A stretch of 64,000 bases of DNA from Paragorgia papillata (GCA_035771165.1 JAWNZC010000469.1:212001-276000); one strand, 5' to 3'. Shown: positions 21,996-31,726, counted from the first letter of the stretch. Numbers and translations are program-made. The notes: generated by a model from the sequence alone, not told the origin.

Positions 21996-22357
21996 GCCGA
22001 GATTTCAGAAACGAAATACTGACGTTTCGAGCGCAGCCCTGCATCAGAGTTTAATTAAGAAAACTGATAAAGGGTATTACTCGAACTGACATCAGTTATT
22101 CGTTACTGTCATAAAAGGCTCTGCTCGAAACATCAGTTTTTCGTTTTTAAAATCTCGTCAGCTTGCCATCTTTTCGTTTTATTAAGCCTGTTTTCCAGTC
22201 ATCACAGAAACTGGCTTCCAGCTCGCAGCGAGTACTTGCATCTAATTAAAAAGAAGTCAGAGTGAAAAACAAGCACTGTGAGTTAGATTTAATTAGATAT
22301 AAGTACTCACGTTGAGCTGCGAGTCAGTTTCTGTCATGACTGGAAAAGAGGCTTTAT
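21996..22357. repeat. Two adjacent foldback repeats
   Basis: 21996-22170 has CGAGATTT...GAAATACTGACGTTTCGAG paired with CTCGAAACATCAGT...AAATCTCG. 22181-22357 has TTTTCCAGTCATCACAGAAACTG paired with CAGTTTCTGTCATGACTGGAAAA. Both are non-coding. Confidence 0.65.
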
Positions 22358-22729
22358 AGGTTCTGCTTAGTCTGCTTCGCAGAGATCTCTTCGGCTCCAA
22401 CACAAGGAATAGCAAGAATAGAATATAGAGGGCCTTATAGGCAATGTAGAAAACTAGAAATACAAATCGAAAATGTTTAAAAGGTTGGTGTACTGCTGAC
22501 TTGAAATACTCATTAAGGAGGACTAACGTTTTTAGCGTAGGTCCTTCGTCAAAGAGAAATTTGTACTGAAATATAAATACAACAATATATACAATATTCT
22601 TTTAAATTTCACTGCACTATTCTCTCTCTCTGGTGAAAGATCTTCTCTCAAAACGGCTAGACCTGCTTCGTGAGTATTTCAGCTGTACACCAAGTTTTTA
22701 TAGTCAAACCGGATGTCCTCTTGCGTGTG
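22358..22729. other. No gene recognised
   Basis: Contains another GGTCCTTCGTCAAAGAGAAA motif (22535-22560), related to the CTGACGAAGGACC repeat family. Nothing else is identifiable. Confidence 0.4.
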
Positions 22730-22992
22730 ACTTGCAATATTGATACGCAACATTGCAATTTTGATTGATGGATTCAATCAGCAACGTGCACTACGCTTTA
22801 TCACGATTCCTCGACTGGTTGCCCTAGAAAATCGTTTTAAATGCCAAACTTTAGATAATGTGAAATTCTACATAAAGTTAGAGCCATTACCTTCAAGTAT
22901 AACATATAAAGCGTTTGCAAGTTGCTGATCGAATCCGCCAATAAAAATTGCAATGTTGCGTATCAATCAGAGCGTATCAATATTGCAAAGTC
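22730..22992. repeat. Foldback repeat next to the Polinton insertion
   Basis: The left arm (GCAATATTGATACGCAACATTGCAAT) pairs with the right arm ending CAATGTTGCGTATCAAT...ATCAATATTGC. About 130 bp farther right is the Polinton target site. Confidence 0.7.
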
Positions 22993-23127
22993 GTAAGAGA
23001 ACATGTTTAAACAAGCAGACATCAATTTGAAAATGTCGCCGCAATGTCGTCTATCTTGAAAATACGTTGAATTTTATCATGGGCGCTGCCATCTTGAATG
23101 ATGTCATGATTGTTGGAAAAGAATATA

Positions 23128-23399
23128 AGTAGTGTAAAAAGGCGGATTCTGGGACATCTTAGCTAGACTTGGTGGCGCCATGTTTTTTCAAGATGGCCGC
23201 CATTTTTTAAAAAAATTTTCCCAAAAATTCCCCTCCTGATTTTTTTAAAAATGTTTTTAAGATTTTCAAAAAGATTTTTGGATCCTTTTGAAAAACTATT
23301 TCCGAAGAATTTTCCCGAAGAATTTTGCTGAAGAATTTTCCCGAAGAATTTTCCCGAAGAATTTGATTTTTGTTTTAAAGACTAAAAATAAAAATAAAA
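23128..23399 (+). repeat. Polinton left terminal inverted repeat
   Basis: 272 bp, aligned without gaps to 44008-44279 with about one mismatch (near 23364, T versus G). The inner part has five imperfect tandem copies of a 14-15-base unit, consensus TTTCCCGAAGAATT (about 23300-23365). A zinc-finger gene starts six bases beyond the inner edge. Confidence 0.95.
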
Positions 23400-23404
23400 T
23401 AAAA

Positions 23405-23638
23405 ATGCCAATAAGAAACTCTATCCTATTCTTACACACCCATGAGGAAAGCTTTTCCTGTGAGACCTGTCAGTTTAAAGGATTCTCTAAAACAGCACTA
23501 AGATTGCATATAAAAGCTGTTCATAAAATAACACTAAAACCAAACATAATATACAGGTGTTTACCATGTTCCAAAATTTTTAATACAAAAAAAGAAATGT
23601 TTGACCACAAAGCCATGCATAAAAAGAAAAAAAGGTAA
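23405..23638 (+). CDS. Polinton C2H2 zinc-finger protein A, 77 aa
   Basis: Small protein with two C2H2-type fingers: CETCQFKGFSKTALRLHIKAVH, about residues 19-40, and CLPCSKIFNTKKEMFDHKAMH, about 52-72, with a Lys-rich tail. Likely binds DNA or RNA in the nucleus; a regulator of the element is inferred. I chose the ATG at 23405, since an upstream in-frame extension lies wholly inside the TIR repeats. The gene starts six bases inside the left TIR. A paralogue of the same size and finger layout starts five bases inside the right TIR in mirror orientation (43740-44003), so both share one upstream sequence. Confidence 0.8.
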   Translation: MPIRNSILFLHTHEESFSCETCQFKGFSKTALRLHIKAVHKITLKPNIIYRCLPCSKIFNTKKEMFDHKAMHKKKKR

Positions 23639-23709
23639 TAAAGTACACTAGAACTAAAAAAAAATTTGTATTCTTTTTGAATACAAATCTTAAACACTAT
23701 ATATTTTTT

Positions 23710-26700
23710 TTAAAACATATTTTTGGTTTTAGTTCTAAAATGTCCAATCGCCAAGGTGGAGATCCCATCTTTTCCGATAACCCTCTTATCATCAGCCGCA
23801 TTGAGAGCTATCTTGTTTACATGGATGGTATGAATTTTGTGTTGATAAGATCTGAAGGTATTCATTCCTCTCATTAGGTTTTTTCTTGAAAACAGACAAT
23901 CCTTGTAATCCTCAAATCTAATATCATTATTAATAACACTTTTCTTAATCCCCTTGCATTTCTTCTCCTCTTTGCTTTCCATCAACCCAGTTTCTCTGTT
24001 TAACTCCTCAGCCATTCTAAGTGCGTAAGACTTGGGTCTTAACCCAACAAAATCTGAAATAATCTTTGATCCAGTTTCAAACTTCATCATCCCCAACACT
24101 TTCTTATTGACCCCACATTTAATTCCACTTGGATGGGATTTTTCAAAATTACTGGTATCAAAGTGGGTATAAACATCTTTAGAAATGTCTTTGAAAATAT
24201 CATCTGTTCTGATCTTGTAACATAGGGAATCCGTATCTGTAAACAACAGTTGAGCATTTTTTCCATACATCTTTTTGATATAATTATAGTGAAAATCATA
24301 CATGGGAATCTTGCTTTTATCCAAGATGGAAGCCCCCAAATATATTGGTTTGTTTAGCTTAGCCCTGGTTTGTTTCATATGGACAGCGCCCAAATTTTCA
24401 TCAAATATGTTTATTGATTTGTAATTTGGTTTTCTTGCCAGTTTTTCCAGCTGATCATCAAATGATATCAGTCTGATATCTACCCGGTTTCTGACATTTT
24501 CCATCGTCTTTCCAAACACAGAGTTGTTCATCAGCTTGTAGAAATCCTTGTCGAAGTCATTGGTTGCTGCTGTCCTCAACCTTGTGTTTATATCAATATA
24601 GGGTTTCATCCAAGCCTTTTCCACAAATGAAATTCCCCTGTGGATTTTCTTAAGTTTCAACCCATGTTCCAAACACTGGTTTAATGCTTGGTAGTGGACA
24701 ACATAGTTTTTCTTATTATTAAGATTTGGTAACAGTTTCTCTACACCATCTATTTTGATTCTTTCAGCTGCGAATGGGAGTTCGTTGTGGGGATCGTGCA
24801 AATCTTTTGGATACTCAAGATCCACTTCCAGAAAACATCCCTCTCCCTCTTCTCCATCTTTGGTTTCAACAAGGTACTTGTCCCAGTTCATTAGGTCTTC
24901 TTCCTTGATCCACTCAAATTTTCCTATTGGAAGTGGTCCTGACATTGGCACCCCATATAGGTTGTTTTTGTCTAAATATGATATGAATACACTTTCCTGC
25001 TCAGGGTTATAATCTTTCATATACTTGTTGTTTGCCTTGGCATACCGATGAGTAATTAATGACATCCCACCACGGATACACCTTTCCACCATTAAATACA
25101 TGTCCGGCTCTGTTAATAGTTCCAACCTTTGTTTCGTCATCTTCAGTAGGGAACCCCAAGACAGACCAGGAGATGTGTAGAACCACATTGGATCAAGTCC
25201 ATAAGTCTTTTTACATGTCTTCCTGAAATTTTGGATAACATCTGTTAAAAGCAAAGTATCTAATTTTAAATACAAATCATGGTAGTCTCTCATGGTTTCA
25301 CATTTAAAGGAACCCCAAACATTTTTGGCATGGTTGTAATCCTTGTCTGAGATATGGGTTCCATTCAGTTTTGAATAGAATTCTTTTTTTGGTGGTAGTT
25401 GTGGATGGTTCAACTTTTTCAGATCTGTCATGAACTCATAGGGAAACACACCTTTTTTCTTTAGCAGGTTTACATGGTCTTTGTTTTCATTGAATCCTTT
25501 TTCTGTGTAGGTAAAAGCCGATGGTTTCAGGTTTTCAACAAGTTTTTCCAATGAACTTGACATAAATTTTAGGGAATCCAGGAATCTCAGTTCAAGTGGT
25601 ACCCACTTTCTTTTAAACTCTCCATCTGGTGTTGGTTTTTTATGCCAACCACCTTTCATCCAAAGTTTTTTGCTGAAGCTGATATATTCTTCATCTGTCT
25701 TTGGTATGCAACTAATAGGTCCTTCCGTCAACCCCAAACTTTCGACGAAAAGGTGAGCATCATATTTTGCTAAATTATGGAGCAACACAGGGATATGTCT
25801 TGCACTGGCCATTGAATAATTACAGCTGTTATGAGCAGCTCCTCTGTATTTTCCATTGAGATGATCATGATCCCTAACCCTATCTTTTTCAAGGTCCCTC
25901 TCACAGACATAACAGTTTTTAGCTAATTGGAATTCTTTTTCTTCCTTCTCACTCATCTTGATAGGCTTTGGAGTTTTCATATAGGTTTCCCAGATTACCA
26001 TTGCCTCGGATTCCAAAGCTTCAATGAACATTTTACCAATATTTTCATGATCATATTTTCTTGTATAGCTTACAGTTTTTCCTGGGAAGATATTGCTATC
26101 CGAGCATATAATTTGGAAACAATATCCACTTGGATCATGTTTTTGGTATTTTTCAGTATAACTTTTGGTTTCATTTTTTTCTTCTTTTGTCTTTAATGGT
26201 TTCAACAAACACTCAAAATCAGCTACAATGATGAAGGGAACATCTTGCATTTTCTTATAATCCTTTTTACCCCACTCCATGATGTCGTCAACATCTTTTG
26301 TGGGATACTGTTGGATTTGAGCATCATATGTTTTACAGATTTTTTTATGTTGAGTCATTTTGACTTCTGTGTTGAATGGGTTTGTACAAAAGTCGCAGAA
26401 AAACTTTTTGTCTCCATGGTTGTTAATTTGACTTGATAACAGCCTACTTTTGTCTTTAATACTACTGTAATGACCTTTCCACCAAAACAGGTTTACAAGA
26501 TCCTTATGATTAGCCCTACTTATTTGCATTGGGTAAACCTTTCTAATCTCATCATCGAAACTAAACACATTTACATTTTTCTTATTCATCTTTTCAAATT
26601 TGGAAATGTCCTTAATTTTAAGAGGGAATTTTAGTCCTTCAATATTATACTTTTTTGCCTGTGTTTGGACAACTTCACCAACTCTTTCTAATTTGGATTT

Positions 26701-27630
26701 GTTGGGATCTTCTTTCAACATGTCAGCTATTGCAACAGCATATAGAAAACAGTTTTCATCCTTGTTTTTGGGATTGATGATTGCTTTTTTGTCCTGGATG
26801 AATTTTGGAAGAGCTTTGAATCCCTTCCCATTTAAGGGTTTGTATTTTGTTATTGAGATATGTAGACTTTCCACAGATCTTATTACCCATCCAGAACCCT
26901 TTTTTTGGTGGGCTGCCAGATTTTCAAGCATTTCTCTTTTTGATATTTTGTATAGTTCTCTAACATCCTCTTTTGTTGTCATTGCTTTCATATAAGAGGT
27001 GAAATAAAACTCTTCAACATCTTCCCATCCAGCTTCATGATCATAGTGCACAAGATTACATACCAATGTTGTTTTTACTTTCTTTGAGTTTTCAACACTG
27101 TTAATTAAGTTTTCAACAGCTTCTGTTGTTCTTTCTAAGAATACCACAGGATCCCTAAATCCCTGTCCTGAAATTTCATACAAAGCTGCTTTCCCATTTG
27201 CGAAATTTCTAATGAGTTTTGGCTCTGCTTCCCTAAGTTTTCTGTTAGCCTTTGTTTTTCTGTTAAAAATTCTTTCAAGCTTGTTCCCAAGAACCTGTCT
27301 AGTTTTGGCGGTTTTAGCAGATCCCTTCCATTTTTTTTTCCACTTTAATATTTTTTGTCTTTTCTCTTCTTTTAACCATTTCTTTCTGGCAATCTGATCC
27401 TGTTTTTTGACTTCTTTTCTGTTAATCTGTTCCTGTTTTCTTGCTTCTTTTCTGTTAATCTGTTCCTGTTTTTTGGCTTCTTTTTTATGAGCTTTAAGCT
27501 CCTTTTCCTGTTGAAGTTTAGCAAGTCTTTCAGGTTTAAATGGCTCCATTTTTCGGTCTCTCTGTCGTTGCAGTTGTTTTCTGAGACGGGCATTTTCCCG
27601 TTTTTTTAAAAGTTTAGTGTCAGGCTCCAT
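23710..27630 (-). CDS. Polinton protein-primed DNA polymerase B, 1306 aa
   Basis: Replicative polymerase of the element. The N-terminus (1-130) is very basic with repeated KKQEQINRKE-like units. KDENCFLYAV at about 290-299 marks the conserved N-terminal domain. A zinc finger uses C412, C415, H428 and C432. Exonuclease motif I is DFE (471-473) and motif II is LLHNLAKYDAHLF (616-628). An inserted endonuclease-VII-like motif (CYVCERDL at about 573, RDHDHLNGKYRGAAHNSCN at 586-604) is usual in Polinton polymerases. Polymerase motif A is YLDKNNLYG (D887), motif B is NNSVFGKTMEN (about 1035-1045), and motif C is DTDS (1132-1135). The conserved GLRPKSYA follows (1196-1203). All catalytic residues are present and the frame is intact. 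TATAATAA abuts the start codon. Confidence 0.95.
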   Translation of the reverse strand: MEPDTKLLKKRENARLRKQLQRQRDRKMEPFKPERLAKLQQEKELKAHKKEAKKQEQINRKEARKQEQINRKEVKKQDQIARKKWLKEEKRQKILKWKKKWKGSAKTAKTRQVLGNKLERIFNRKTKANRKLREAEPKLIRNFANGKAALYEISGQGFRDPVVFLERTTEAVENLINSVENSKKVKTTLVCNLVHYDHEAGWEDVEEFYFTSYMKAMTTKEDVRELYKISKREMLENLAAHQKKGSGWVIRSVESLHISITKYKPLNGKGFKALPKFIQDKKAIINPKNKDENCFLYAVAIADMLKEDPNKSKLERVGEVVQTQAKKYNIEGLKFPLKIKDISKFEKMNKKNVNVFSFDDEIRKVYPMQISRANHKDLVNLFWWKGHYSSIKDKSRLLSSQINNHGDKKFFCDFCTNPFNTEVKMTQHKKICKTYDAQIQQYPTKDVDDIMEWGKKDYKKMQDVPFIIVADFECLLKPLKTKEEKNETKSYTEKYQKHDPSGYCFQIICSDSNIFPGKTVSYTRKYDHENIGKMFIEALESEAMVIWETYMKTPKPIKMSEKEEKEFQLAKNCYVCERDLEKDRVRDHDHLNGKYRGAAHNSCNYSMASARHIPVLLHNLAKYDAHLFVESLGLTEGPISCIPKTDEEYISFSKKLWMKGGWHKKPTPDGEFKRKWVPLELRFLDSLKFMSSSLEKLVENLKPSAFTYTEKGFNENKDHVNLLKKKGVFPYEFMTDLKKLNHPQLPPKKEFYSKLNGTHISDKDYNHAKNVWGSFKCETMRDYHDLYLKLDTLLLTDVIQNFRKTCKKTYGLDPMWFYTSPGLSWGSLLKMTKQRLELLTEPDMYLMVERCIRGGMSLITHRYAKANNKYMKDYNPEQESVFISYLDKNNLYGVPMSGPLPIGKFEWIKEEDLMNWDKYLVETKDGEEGEGCFLEVDLEYPKDLHDPHNELPFAAERIKIDGVEKLLPNLNNKKNYVVHYQALNQCLEHGLKLKKIHRGISFVEKAWMKPYIDINTRLRTAATNDFDKDFYKLMNNSVFGKTMENVRNRVDIRLISFDDQLEKLARKPNYKSINIFDENLGAVHMKQTRAKLNKPIYLGASILDKSKIPMYDFHYNYIKKMYGKNAQLLFTDTDSLCYKIRTDDIFKDISKDVYTHFDTSNFEKSHPSGIKCGVNKKVLGMMKFETGSKIISDFVGLRPKSYALRMAEELNRETGLMESKEEKKCKGIKKSVINNDIRFEDYKDCLFSRKNLMRGMNTFRSYQHKIHTIHVNKIALNAADDKRVIGKDGISTLAIGHFRTKTKNMF

Positions 27631-27638
27631 TTATTATA
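27631..27638 (-). promoter_or_regulatory. TATAATAA motif at the polymerase start
   Basis: Read on the minus strand, TATAATAA is followed directly by ATG. It is one of six exact copies located 0-5 bases before Polinton start codons. Confidence 0.5.
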
Positions 27639-27912
27639 GGCTTTAAGCTAGTATATATATATAAAAAATTAAAAAAATTATTAATAAAGGTCCTGAAAAA
27701 GAATCCTAATATTCTTAAAATATCCTGTTGAAGTTTGAGTCTTAAAAATTTCCTATAAATGTTATAGGAAATTGGAGAATGAAGATATAGAAACAGAATA
27801 CAAATCTTTGGCTACTCACCAGAAAAATGGAAGTCTAGATGGAGATTACACTCCTCCGTAGACCAGATTGAAAAACAACGACAATATGTTTTTTTGGGTT
27901 TTTTTCCCTTTA

Positions 27913-28320
27913 TTATACACTCCGACTAACAGTTTGTATTTTTCCACGGTAAAGAATGAATGTTCCTTTCCTTATATAAAATGGAATACAACTAGGATTT
28001 TTATTCAGGCTGGATGCTGCTTTGTAAATACTACGGAATTTTGTTTTTTCTCCATTCAAATCTGTAAATGTTATTTCAACAGGGTTTTTTATTTGCTCTC
28101 TGTTGCATCTGTCAAAGGTTTCATTTCTGGCCAATGGAATATTAAGACTTTCACAAAGTGTTTTTAGGTTCATTTTGCCAGCCCCCTTTATTCCAATTTT
28201 TTTTGCCAGGGTTCTTAACTCTGATCTGGAATGGTAACAAACAGGGTTTTCCTCACGAATTTTTTTTAAGTTTTCACCTAATTTTCTTCTTTCCTTCATT
28301 TTTGCTTTAAACATTTCCAT
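27913..28320 (-). CDS. Polinton DNA-binding protein with NUMOD-like segment, 135 aa
   Basis: Not a standard named Polinton gene. Residues about 33-62 (LRTLAKKIGIKGAGKMNLKT) look like a SAP-type helix pair. Residues about 90-125, with FRSIYKAASSLN and IPFYIRKG, resemble the NUMOD helix-turn-helix repeats that accompany homing endonucleases. The N-terminus is basic. Binding to element DNA is inferred; no nuclease catalytic motif is visible. TATAATAA lies four bases upstream of the start. It is the next gene upstream of the polymerase, same strand. Confidence 0.6.
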   Translation of the reverse strand: MEMFKAKMKERRKLGENLKKIREENPVCYHSRSELRTLAKKIGIKGAGKMNLKTLCESLNIPLARNETFDRCNREQIKNPVEITFTDLNGEKTKFRSIYKAASSLNKNPSCIPFYIRKGTFILYRGKIQTVSRSV

Positions 28321-28324
28321 TGTT

Positions 28325-28332
28325 TTATTATA
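28325..28332 (-). promoter_or_regulatory. TATAATAA motif, 4 bases before a start codon
   Basis: Upstream of the 135-aa DNA-binding protein gene, same strand, four-base spacer AACA. Confidence 0.45.
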
Positions 28333-28339
28333 TTGGTTT

Positions 28340-28588
28340 TCAAGTCTCTTCTGTTTTGTCTTCCAATTCCAAAGAATTTTCCGAAGATTTTACCAAAGAG
28401 TTTTCAGAAGATTTTTCCGAAGAATTTGGCAAAGAATAGTTTTTTACTATTTTATTAGTCCATCCTATTTGAATATTTCCCTCCATTGTCAAATCTTCCT
28501 TCCCAAAACTTACCCCAAATTGGAACCCCTTTCTTATAATATGGTTTTTGTTAAATTTTTCTTTTGGTTTGCTTTTAGAATTTCCCAT
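28340..28588 (-). CDS. Polinton putatively N-myristoylated protein, 82 aa
   Basis: Starting at the second Met (28588) the protein begins MGNSKSKPKEK. Gly2, Ser6 and the following Lys residues fit the N-myristoyltransferase consensus, and the start closely resembles that of Src-family kinases. A Ser/Glu-rich tail (NSSEKSSENS repeats) follows. The longer in-frame start at 28636 would hide the signal, which is why I prefer the internal one. Membrane attachment, perhaps in virion assembly or egress, is inferred. The tail-coding DNA echoes the GAAGAATTTT repeats of the TIR. Confidence 0.55.
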   Translation of the reverse strand: MGNSKSKPKEKFNKNHIIRKGFQFGVSFGKEDLTMEGNIQIGWTNKIVKNYSLPNSSEKSSENSLVKSSENSLELEDKTEET

Positions 28589-28636
28589 TTTATTTCCTAA
28601 TCCAAAAGAATTAGGAAACCAAAAAAATTTAATCAT

Positions 28637-28944
28637 TCTTTTTTAACAACTTTTCAGTTCCTTTAAAAGTAAAAAGTTTCCACACCCTGGTTTTTAAAGT
28701 GGTTTTTAAAGGTTCTGAGGGATTTCTTAGCTGTTTATAAGCCATTTCTTTTTGTTGTTTTGTTTTTCCTTTTTTAGAATCCAATTTTTTCTTAGGGTTT
28801 GGTTTTTTCTATCTTCCATTTTTTTTCTAATCCAACTGAAAATTTTCCATTCCATTTTATTATATATATTTGTTTTTGTTTTAAAAAATTTTCTTAAAAT
28901 TTCCTTAAAATTTCCTAACCCAACAAGATTAGGAAACCAAAAAT
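28637..28944. other. Polinton spacer, very AT-rich
   Basis: About 300 bases of T-rich sequence between two minus-strand genes. The segment ATTAGGAAACCAAAAA occurs at both edges (about 28611-28627 and 28928-28943). It probably holds the upstream signals of the myristoyl-protein gene. No ORF is credible. Confidence 0.4.
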
Positions 28945-29445
28945 TTAATTAGTATTAGTTCTATTGTTATTGGAATCAGCAACATTGACACCATCGCCAT
29001 TTTTGCTAGGATCCTGATCATTTTGTACCTGGTCATTTTTATTTGGTGGTTTTTCCCAAACATGTTTAATTACTATTATTCCACCACATAACAATCCAAT
29101 CATTGGAATATAGGGTGATATTTTTGATACCAGGGTTTTAACATCATCGCAAAATAGTTTGTTTGTTGATAATTCTTCATCCAGTTTTTCATCATCTTTT
29201 ATCAGATCTAACTGTTCCATTAATCCTGAAAATTTGGTTATGAGGGTTTCTGTTAACAGTGAGTTTACACGATCCTGTTGTACCCGTTCATAATTAAGCT
29301 TAATTTTTTCAAGTGCCGCCAATGAGGCTTTTTTAAGATATAGTTCCGAATGTTTAATCTTGTTTTCGGAAGAAAGCCGGATAAGCTCTTCCCTAAGGTT
29401 TAAATTTTGTGGGTCTTCCTGAAGGTCTTCATTTTGTTTGTCCAT
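28945..29445 (-). CDS. Polinton membrane protein with coiled coil, 166 aa
   Basis: Function unknown. The N-terminal two thirds are charged and helical (about 10-105). One hydrophobic segment, YIPMIGLLCGGIIVIKHVW (about 112-130), follows, then an Asn/Asp-rich tail. This is probably a single-pass membrane protein of the particle. The start codon overlaps the stop of the upstream 426-aa gene by one base (TAATG), suggesting the two are expressed together. Confidence 0.6.
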   Translation of the reverse strand: MDKQNEDLQEDPQNLNLREELIRLSSENKIKHSELYLKKASLAALEKIKLNYERVQQDRVNSLLTETLITKFSGLMEQLDLIKDDEKLDEELSTNKLFCDDVKTLVSKISPYIPMIGLLCGGIIVIKHVWEKPPNKNDQVQNDQDPSKNGDGVNVADSNNNRTNTN

Positions 29446-30725
29446 TATTTATTTAGGGATTTGTATCTTTTTTTATATTCTTTGTAAACAATATAGGAAA
29501 GCCCTATTGCGAGGATCCACAAATTTTTTGCCAACCATGCTATTCCTTTTGCTCCCCAAGATAATGCTGTTGCAAGTAAATTTAAAACTGGAACCAATAT
29601 AGGTAAAGCAGCTTTTCCAAGTTTTGCAAAAGCCTTTCCTAATGCCCCGGTTGCCTTTGCGGCTGCTGTAACTCCTTTTCTTCCGGAAATTACTACTGTT
29701 GTTATGATTCCAGCTATACTAATAGCTATTGCAGCTGTTACTCCCATGTTTTGTTTTGCCCATTCTTTAAACCTTTCAAATCTGGTTAGATCATTGTTTT
29801 CTATCATTTTTTTTGTAAGGTCATTTTGTGGCGCCATGTTTTGTTCCAATCTAAGTTGGTCAGCCTTTAAAGCACACACATCCGCAACATTTTGGAAACT
29901 CATTTTTTTCACTGGATCATTTTCTTCCGCTGTTCTATCCTCCCAAAACTTTTGGTTAATTTCAACAGCACCCAAGTCATTGGAAGCCAAAACTCCTGCG
30001 ATGTTGCGGACTGGGGTATCCCCAATAAATGCTCCATTTTCATTTTCAATATTATCAAATCTTATTATTACTTCATCATCCAGTTGGTCAGCAACATTTG
30101 CAATAATTTCATTAGTATTTTCAGGATTAATATTTTTTGGTTGGAGTCCTAAAAGCTCTTCAGCAACCCCATTTGCACTCCGTTTGTGTTCAGTTTTTGC
30201 TCTTAAAAATAACCCATTAAATTCTTTAACTTTTTCCTTAAATTTTTCATCTTGGTTTAATACAAATTTGTCGCCTTCTCTAACAATAACCTTTACATTG
30301 TCAAAAAGGATTCCATCTGCTTTTCTTGTGTTTGGGTCAACAAATATTTTGCTTTTTTTAATTAAGGATTTGCTTGCATTGCCATCCTTAATATTCACAA
30401 CAATACCCAGTTTTTCTCTTAAAAATTTTTTCTTTTTAAAGATGGCAGATTTTTTTTGTTTAGCAGCCACTTTTTTTATCCATCTATCAAGTCTTAACTC
30501 AAATGCTTTGTTAGATTCATCTTTTGGTTTTTCAGTTATATTAATTCTTCTTCTTTTTAAATCTTTATAATCACCATCTAGTTCTGCAGCATCAAAAAAT
30601 TCAGCAGAAGCAGCCAAAGAATTATAGAAATCAGCATCTTCACCTTCTGTAAAGGATGTTTCAGATTCTCCAAAACCTTCTTCTTCTGCTTCTTGGTTCA
30701 TATTTGTCATTTCAAATTCAGCCAT
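29445..30725 (-). CDS. Polinton large membrane protein, 426 aa
   Basis: Product not recognised with certainty; proteins of this build are common in Polintons. An acidic N-terminus (1-45) is followed by a basic, helical region rich in Lys (about 55-125) and a mixed middle. The C-terminal 100 residues contain several hydrophobic segments: GVTAAIAISIAGIITTVVI, LGKAALPILVPVLNLLATAL and NLWILAIGLSYIVYK. It ends in a short basic tail. A membrane-active or virion internal membrane protein is plausible. AAATAAATG forms the start region. It overlaps the next gene by one base. Confidence 0.6.
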   Translation of the reverse strand: MAEFEMTNMNQEAEEEGFGESETSFTEGEDADFYNSLAASAEFFDAAELDGDYKDLKRRRINITEKPKDESNKAFELRLDRWIKKVAAKQKKSAIFKKKKFLREKLGIVVNIKDGNASKSLIKKSKIFVDPNTRKADGILFDNVKVIVREGDKFVLNQDEKFKEKVKEFNGLFLRAKTEHKRSANGVAEELLGLQPKNINPENTNEIIANVADQLDDEVIIRFDNIENENGAFIGDTPVRNIAGVLASNDLGAVEINQKFWEDRTAEENDPVKKMSFQNVADVCALKADQLRLEQNMAPQNDLTKKMIENNDLTRFERFKEWAKQNMGVTAAIAISIAGIITTVVISGRKGVTAAAKATGALGKAFAKLGKAALPILVPVLNLLATALSWGAKGIAWLAKNLWILAIGLSYIVYKEYKKRYKSLNK

Positions 30726-30748
30726 TTATTTAACTTTTTTAAAACTTT

Positions 30749-31726
30749 TTAGGAATCTTGCTGACCAATAACTTTCACCAGTTCTTCACTGTAAAATTTT
30801 CCTAAAATATCCTCATTAGAGTCCCGAATTCTATACATAACAGGGTTTCCACGGAATACAGCTGATATTGTAAAAATTTCATCAGTAAAATTTGGGTCAT
30901 ATCCTTTTGCAAAATTTTTTCTATATTTTTGTATTCTTACATGATCTCCAGTTTTAAATTTAGGTTTTACACTACCTTCAAGGGGATGGATTCCATACAG
31001 TGTAAAAAAAACTTTGGATTGGTTTTCATCATTAACATCTTTTGGCTTCATTTTAATTGTGCTATGTTTTGTGTTATTATAACTTGCAGTAAATTTGTCA
31101 AGGGTGTTTAACCACTTTTTGTTTCCTGTAAATGTAAAATATTTCCACATTCTGGTTTTTAATGTCCGGTTAAATCTTTCTACAACAGCTGCCTTACGTT
31201 CTGATCTTGTGGAGAAATAGTGGATGCCAAAAGATTTTAAAAGGGTTTTTACCCCAACATTGTAAAATTCCTTTCCGTTATCAAATTGGACTGTTTCTGG
31301 ATATTTACCAAATCTTTCCTTAAATTCTGACAACATTTTGGAAACACCGGCAACCATACTCACTGTGTTTTTGCTATGGACAGGAACTGAAAATCCAAAT
31401 CTGCTTAAAATTTCTATTCCTGTTAATATCCACTTTTGGTCATTATTTTCAGAACCAAATTTAGCCATATCAACAAGATCCATTTGAAGTTGGTCAGCAA
31501 GATTTTTAACAAATGTTTTTTGGTATCTTCTTGGTTTTCTAATAGGTTTGTGCAATGTAAATACCCTTTGGCTATGTAACCACTCCCGGACTAACTTTCT
31601 TGAAACACCTTCAACATTTTGGTCCAATGCTGTTTGGTAAAGTTTTTCCATGGATTGGTAACCTGTTACAGGATTGTAATATATGTCCCGAAGTTCAAGG
31701 TCAATAAGTAAAAGTTTATCATTCAT
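30749..31726 (-). CDS. Polinton retroviral-type integrase, 325 aa
   Basis: Catalyses strand transfer of the linear element into host DNA, giving the 6-bp duplication seen at the ends. The RNase H-fold core has D83 (LQMDLVDM), D149 (VQFDNGKEF) and E183 (AAVVERFNRTLK); the D-E spacing here is 33 residues. The C-terminal segment KFKTGDHVRIQKYRKNFAKGY with DEIFTISAVF is the SH3-like domain found in Polinton and Ty3-type integrases. I see no chromodomain. The frame is complete. It is divergently oriented to the interrupted gene fragment that begins at 31747. Confidence 0.93.
   Translation of the reverse strand: MNDKLLLIDLELRDIYYNPVTGYQSMEKLYQTALDQNVEGVSRKLVREWLHSQRVFTLHKPIRKPRRYQKTFVKNLADQLQMDLVDMAKFGSENNDQKWILTGIEILSRFGFSVPVHSKNTVSMVAGVSKMLSEFKERFGKYPETVQFDNGKEFYNVGVKTLLKSFGIHYFSTRSERKAAVVERFNRTLKTRMWKYFTFTGNKKWLNTLDKFTASYNNTKHSTIKMKPKDVNDENQSKVFFTLYGIHPLEGSVKPKFKTGDHVRIQKYRKNFAKGYDPNFTDEIFTISAVFRGNPVMYRIRDSNEDILGKFYSEELVKVIGQQDS

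Noticed and set aside
23288..23404. N-terminal extension of the left zinc-finger protein
   Set aside because: Translates the TIR tandem repeats; the right-hand paralogue has no equivalent and starts at the matching internal position.
29704..30570. 288-codon plus-strand ORF opposite the 426-aa Polinton gene
   Set aside because: An antisense shadow of an intact minus-strand gene; hydrophobic, T-rich composition, no start signal.
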